The notes under the pieces are model-generated. The model did not search any database. It worked only from the letters and a program-made list of their open reading frames with translations, and was not told the origin of the DNA. A DNA stretch of 64,000 nt from Congregibacter variabilis (GTDB lineage Bacteria; Pseudomonadota; Gammaproteobacteria; Pseudomonadales; Halieaceae), in NCBI RefSeq assembly GCF_045689235.1, contig NZ_CP136864.1, forward strand, positions 992,001 to 1,056,000. Direction: 5' to 3'. The translations under genes were made by a program, and so were the position numbers. Shown here in pieces: positions 60,537 through 64,000 of the stretch (its first letter is position 1; every line of letters begins with the position of its first letter).

Positions 60537-62267
60537 CTAGGGTGAAAAGGGAAACACCCGAGGCAGCATTGTAAGAACTACCACTGAATAAGTCAGCGAC
60601 AGCGGAAAACCGTAACGCACATAGTCAGAAAAACGATAGTTACCTATGTTCTGCACCATAAGATTGGTGGTGTATCCGTAGGGCGTCATAAAGCTCGCAC
60701 TCGCCCCATAGGCCACGGCCATCACAAACGGCAGGACACTCAGTCCAAAGCTTTCTGCCAGACCAAAAGCGATGGGAAACACCAGCGCTGCTGCGGCATT
60801 GTTGGTCATTAGCTCTGTAAGCAGCAGCGTTGTGAGGTACACAGCCACTAAAGCAACGTACGGTCCCTCGGCGGCCAATCGTAAATGCAATGCATCAGCT
60901 ATGAGTGACACCAGGCCGGTATTCACCAGCGCCTGCGAGAGCACCAGAGCTGCCCCAATCACCATAGCAATGTCAAAAGGAAAGCGACGGCGAAGCTCGC
61001 CAGCTCGAACCACACCGAGACCGAGCATCAGCACGAGCATCCCCAACAACCCCTTAATCAACGGCAGAACGCCCATGGCCGCGAGCGCAACCACTGCAAG
61101 CATCGCCAGCCCTACGCTATTGTTTACCAGTGTTGAAAGCGGTGCCTGCAGCGCTCGCGAGCCCACCACCAGGAAGTTCTTGTCGACGTTGCGACGACTG
61201 TAAAAGTCCCCGCCAATCGCCAGCATCAAGCTATCGCCAGCCTGCAAGGTGATCGTGCCAAGCTTGCCCGAAAGTCGTTCACCTCCACGTCTAATACCGA
61301 CCACAGCGGCATCAAACAACGACCGAAAGCCAGAGTCTTTGACGGTTTTACCTTCCACGGTCGCACCGGGCAATAAAATCACCTGGACCAGATTGCCGCT
61401 AAGGAGACCCTCCCCTGCAGCGAACGTCTTAAGCCCGTCAAAGCGGTCGAGCAAGCCGACTTTGCTGATGTCTCCTGAGAAAATCAGTCGATCGCCCTCA
61501 GCAATGTATTCCTGGGGCCCCACGGGCGAGATCAAATGCTCTCCCCGCACAATCTCAACCAAAAACAGTGCATCGAGTTCCCGCAAGCCGTTGTCGACGA
61601 TACTGCGCCCAATCAGACTGGAACCGGCTACTACATTCGCCTCCACAAGATACTCAGCAACACTCACTGTGTCCCGGGGGTTGTCCGGCAGCAAACGCGA
61701 TGTGAGTAAGAGCACTACTACACCCACAGCCGTCACGGACAGACCTATAGGCAGAAAGTCGAAGAAAGCGAGACCTACTCCCGTAGCATCTTCAAGGAAT
61801 GAACTAACGATAAGATTCGTCGAGGTACCTATCAGTGTGGTCGTTCCGCCCAGCACAGCTGCATAGGATAGAGGTAAGAGTAATCTGCTGGGCAGATGAA
61901 AACTGTTTTCGCGCAGTGCATTGGCCAAGGTCGCGACCACGGCGGTATTGTTGACCAGCGCTGAAAATACGCTGGTGACAACTGACACCCGTAGCAGGGA
62001 GCGCCGATATCCAGACACCACGAGACCTCGCGACAAACGAGAAAGCCAGCTGAGCTTCTCCAGCCCAATGGATACAAGCAGCAACAACACCAAGGTAACA
62101 AGGCCGATGTTTGTCGCTTTATCCAGTACTTCCGGCGTGTCCACCAGCCCGGCAAAGTAAACTGCCCCCATGGCCCCGGCAAACAACCAGGCAGGGGCAT
62201 AAGAGGTGAAGATGAGGCCGTAAAAAAGACCCAGAAAGATCGTGGCTATGAAAAGCTGTTCAGGCAT
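60537..62267 (-). CDS. SLC13-family transporter with TrkA-C domains
   Basis: About 576 residues from ATG 62267 (a reading from 62315 adds 16). Two blocks of about five to six helices flank two cytoplasmic TrkA-C (RCK-C) domains: EYLVEANVVAGSSLIGRS and VQVILLPGATVEGKTVKDSGF. SNTLIG-type GGTTTLIGTSTNLIVSSFLE and the later NNAAAALVFPIA and GYTTNLMV motifs are the sodium-binding SNT signatures of SLC13 carriers. It imports sulfate, dicarboxylate or a similar anion with sodium. The gene is alone. Confidence 0.88.
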   Translation of the reverse strand: MPEQLFIATIFLGLFYGLIFTSYAPAWLFAGAMGAVYFAGLVDTPEVLDKATNIGLVTLVLLLLVSIGLEKLSWLSRLSRGLVVSGYRRSLLRVSVVTSVFSALVNNTAVVATLANALRENSFHLPSRLLLPLSYAAVLGGTTTLIGTSTNLIVSSFLEDATGVGLAFFDFLPIGLSVTAVGVVVLLLTSRLLPDNPRDTVSVAEYLVEANVVAGSSLIGRSIVDNGLRELDALFLVEIVRGEHLISPVGPQEYIAEGDRLIFSGDISKVGLLDRFDGLKTFAAGEGLLSGNLVQVILLPGATVEGKTVKDSGFRSLFDAAVVGIRRGGERLSGKLGTITLQAGDSLMLAIGGDFYSRRNVDKNFLVVGSRALQAPLSTLVNNSVGLAMLAVVALAAMGVLPLIKGLLGMLVLMLGLGVVRAGELRRRFPFDIAMVIGAALVLSQALVNTGLVSLIADALHLRLAAEGPYVALVAVYLTTLLLTELMTNNAAAALVFPIAFGLAESFGLSVLPFVMAVAYGASASFMTPYGYTTNLMVQNIGNYRFSDYVRYGFPLSLTYSVVVLTMLPRVFPFSP

Positions 62268-62432
62268 AAAAATCTGGTCACCGATTGAATATGCGAGCAT
62301 ACGCGCTGGCGGCATGCGGCCTCAAGCGTCGTCTTCAGCAGTACCATGGATTGCCACAGCGACTGTATGCTTTAAACTCTCTGCGCGCTCAACAGCGTTC
62401 TAACAACAACTATCGAATTTAAGGAGTCACCT

Positions 62433-62804
62433 ATGATCGGCTATGTAACAGTCGGCGTCAGCGACATGGATCGCGCCAAGACCTTCTACTCAGAATTACT
62501 CAAAGATATGGGCGCATCAGTTGTCGTTGACATGGACCGCATTGCGTTCATCGGCAAAAGCATGGCTGAACCTATGCTTGCTGTGTGTCTGCCCTTCAAC
62601 GAAGAGCCCAATCATCCGGGTAACGGGAACATGGTCGCGATTACCGCGAGCAGCAAAGAGCATGCAGATGCTTTGTATGCCAAAGCCATTGAATTGGGTG
62701 CGACTTGCGACGGCGAACCCGGGCAACGAATACCTGATGTATTTTATGGCGCTTACGTGCGCGACCCTGATGGCAATAAACTGGCCTTCTTTGTCTTTGG
62801 CTAA
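62433..62804 (+). CDS. VOC family protein
   Basis: A 123-residue glyoxalase/bleomycin-resistance-fold protein. IGYVTVGVSDMDRAKTFYSELL and the end AYVRDPDGNKLAFFVFG are the family ends. The first metal position has threonine or valine in place of histidine, so catalysis is uncertain. It begins with ATG 62433 after an AAGGAG site 8 bases upstream. The methyltransferase follows after about 60 bases. Confidence 0.85.
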   Translation: MIGYVTVGVSDMDRAKTFYSELLKDMGASVVVDMDRIAFIGKSMAEPMLAVCLPFNEEPNHPGNGNMVAITASSKEHADALYAKAIELGATCDGEPGQRIPDVFYGAYVRDPDGNKLAFFVFG

Positions 62805-62868
62805 TCATCTGCCAAAAATGTTTACTACACTTCGCGCCCCGAGGGGCGCAGTGTCAGGTCGCTAAGCT

Positions 62869-63633
62869 ATGCAGCTCTTCAAATCTCTAGAAGTAAAGAT
62901 ACGTAGCTGGCGCAATCAACTGATCTCACCGATGAAGTATCGTGGGGACGCAGTGCATTGCCCAGTCTGCGATCACAGCTTTTCTCACTTCCTGGCCGCA
63001 GGCAGCGGACAGAGAGCTCGTCCTGGCGCCGTATGTCCACTATGCCGGAGTCGCGAGCGCGACCGACTCAGCTGGCTATTTCTCGAGCAGCGTCAGAGTG
63101 AACTTCTGCAGTGGCACATGCAGTTTCTGCACGTCGCGCCAGAACCCAGGCTGAGTGAATTCTTCTTTAACGCCATTGGTGAGGGCTACATCACCGCCGA
63201 CCTAATGCGAAAAGACGTGATGGTTCGTATGGACGTTCAGGACATGCTGTACCCCAATGAGACTATGGATGCGATCTATTGCAACCACGTGTTTCAAGAT
63301 GTACCCGATGACCACAAGGCGATCGCGGAATGCTTTAGGGTACTTCGTCCCGGCGGCTGGGCTGTGGTTAACGTGCCCCTGTTTGCTGAAGAAACGCAAG
63401 AGGCCAATACGCCAGGCAATGTCCGCGCCGCCTGGGATAAGCGCCCTGACGAACACGTGAGAAATTATGGCCCTGACTATCGCGACCGTCTGGAAGCTGC
63501 AGGCTTCCTTGTAGAGGTTTTCACGCCGGAAGATTTGGAACCGGATTTGTCAAAGCGAAAGCGTTTTGGTGTAGACGGGCCTCGTACGGGCTTTGTGCAC
63601 TTTGTGCGTAAACCTGCAGCGCCGTCGGCGTAG
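62869..63633 (+). CDS. Zinc-ribbon SAM-dependent methyltransferase
   Basis: A 254-residue protein. Two CxxC knuckles, CPVCDHSF and CPLCRSRERD (residues about 29-62), form a zinc ribbon. A class I methyltransferase region follows with LHVAPEPRLSEFF, ITADLMRKDVMVRMDVQDM and IYCNHVFQDVPDD, and ends in a wHTH-like tail. Zinc-ribbon methyltransferases of this type are common but of unknown substrate. It faces the truncated sulfotransferase gene. Confidence 0.85.
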   Translation: MQLFKSLEVKIRSWRNQLISPMKYRGDAVHCPVCDHSFSHFLAAGSGQRARPGAVCPLCRSRERDRLSWLFLEQRQSELLQWHMQFLHVAPEPRLSEFFFNAIGEGYITADLMRKDVMVRMDVQDMLYPNETMDAIYCNHVFQDVPDDHKAIAECFRVLRPGGWAVVNVPLFAEETQEANTPGNVRAAWDKRPDEHVRNYGPDYRDRLEAAGFLVEVFTPEDLEPDLSKRKRFGVDGPRTGFVHFVRKPAAPSA

Positions 63634-63702
63634 CTACCCGCGATCCGGAAAAACTCGAGCAATGAGCGCTCGTAAAGCAACAGCCCTGCCCCCACCCCAG
63701 GA

Positions 63703-64000
63703 CTACGCGTTAAATTGGTAGTCCATGTAAGCAATCTCTCGAGAAAACAAGTCTTCGATGCGCGCTTTGCTACGCTCATCGTAGTACTCACTGTAATGCT
63801 TCCTCTCTTTTGCTACACCGGTTTTTTCTCTAGGCAGTGGTTCCGGCAATTCAAGGTTTAATCGCTCTCGCAGTTCCGCCAGTGCACCCGTCAGCTCCCG
63901 AAATTCAAACACGCGATCGACCATCACGGCATCGCCATCAAAGTACAGTTGAGCATCGCGAGGCAATCGATGGGGCTTCTTGTCTATGTAATCAGCAAAG
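63703..64000 (-). CDS. Sulfotransferase family protein, C-terminal part
   Basis: The last 99 residues of a gene that runs off the right edge of the window; the reading frame stays open to position 64000. The sequence (FEFRELTGALAELRERLNL, then LPREKTGVAKERKHYSEYY and REIAYMDYQF) matches the C-terminal end of family 2 sulfotransferases, where the enzyme binds PAPS. The catalytic and 5'-phosphosulfate-binding parts lie outside the window. Confidence 0.8.
   Translation of the reverse strand, partial: FADYIDKKPHRLPRDAQLYFDGDAVMVDRVFEFRELTGALAELRERLNLELPEPLPREKTGVAKERKHYSEYYDERSKARIEDLFSREIAYMDYQFNA

Noticed and set aside
60772..61866. Long plus-strand open frames opposite the SLC13 gene
   Set aside because: They lie antisense to a clear transporter gene with intact domain motifs, and their serine/arginine/threonine-rich composition is that of a reverse-frame shadow.

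Overview
The window looks like chromosome of a marine gammaproteobacterium, most likely of the Halieaceae/OM60-NOR5 type (Cellvibrionales). This placement is an inference from gene content and protein style (MnmC fusion, HrpA, MlaA, purK-purE pair, DusA, GGDEF proteins, many periplasmic hydrolases). No marker gene settles it. Coding density is high, operons are short, and many neighbouring genes share ATGA/GTGA/TAATG overlaps. I see no insertion sequence, phage, CRISPR array or origin. The only RNA gene is tRNA-Ala(GGC), with a good sigma70 promoter.

Layout. 0.06-4 kb: M20 peptidase, secreted alpha/beta hydrolase, methyltransferase, nitroreductase. 4-11 kb: purK-purE, a TRIC-type channel, ilvD, a ThDP enzyme of acetolactate-synthase fold, an SDR and a DUF2164 protein. 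11-15 kb: an alpha/beta hydrolase - porin - nitrilase operon, and a DoxX gene behind a LysR-type palindrome with no regulator gene. 15-22.5 kb: a compact minus-strand operon of PqqD-like protein, ATP-grasp ligase, PLP decarboxylase, urea-transporter/M23-peptidase fusion, outer-membrane barrel and TPR protein, with a thermostable-hemolysin-like gene just upstream. 22.5-34 kb: VOC protein, diguanylate cyclase, tRNA-Ala, UbiA-family prenyltransferase, APC permease, DUF4345 protein, AsmA protein, gltX, GntP permease. 33.7-38.4 kb: a dipeptidase - hydrolase - kynureninase - PhoD operon. 38.5-42.8 kb: dusA, transaldolase, TerB-like protein, and a STAS/PP2C response-regulator pair.

42.8-49.7 kb holds mlaA and a copper-RiPP-type operon, hvfA-hvfB-hvfC. 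The HvfA precursor carries ten EGKCG motifs. hvfB is the MNIO (DUF692) enzyme and hvfC its partner. A sigmaE/ECF-like promoter precedes the operon, and two strong hairpins lie at the start of hvfB. Upstream on the same strand is hrpA. 49.8-57.5 kb: MaoC dehydratase, two unknown genes, mnmC, glutaminyl cyclase, a PreP-like M16 protease. 57.5-59.7 kb: a four-gene set of outer-membrane barrel, small exported protein with a leader-like motif, two-helix membrane protein and periplasmic C39 peptidase. The rest is a lipoprotein with a GspG-like C-terminus, an SLC13/TrkA-C transporter, a VOC protein, a zinc-ribbon methyltransferase and a sulfotransferase cut by the window edge.

Best candidates for a novel system: (1) the PqqD/ATP-grasp/decarboxylase/UT-M23/barrel/TPR operon, for which I know no assigned function; (2) the C39/barrel/small-protein operon; (3) the regulatory architecture of the hvfABC locus, whose core family is known. 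mlaA has no usable start codon in its own frame; a single extra base in a four-base C run would restore a normal protein.
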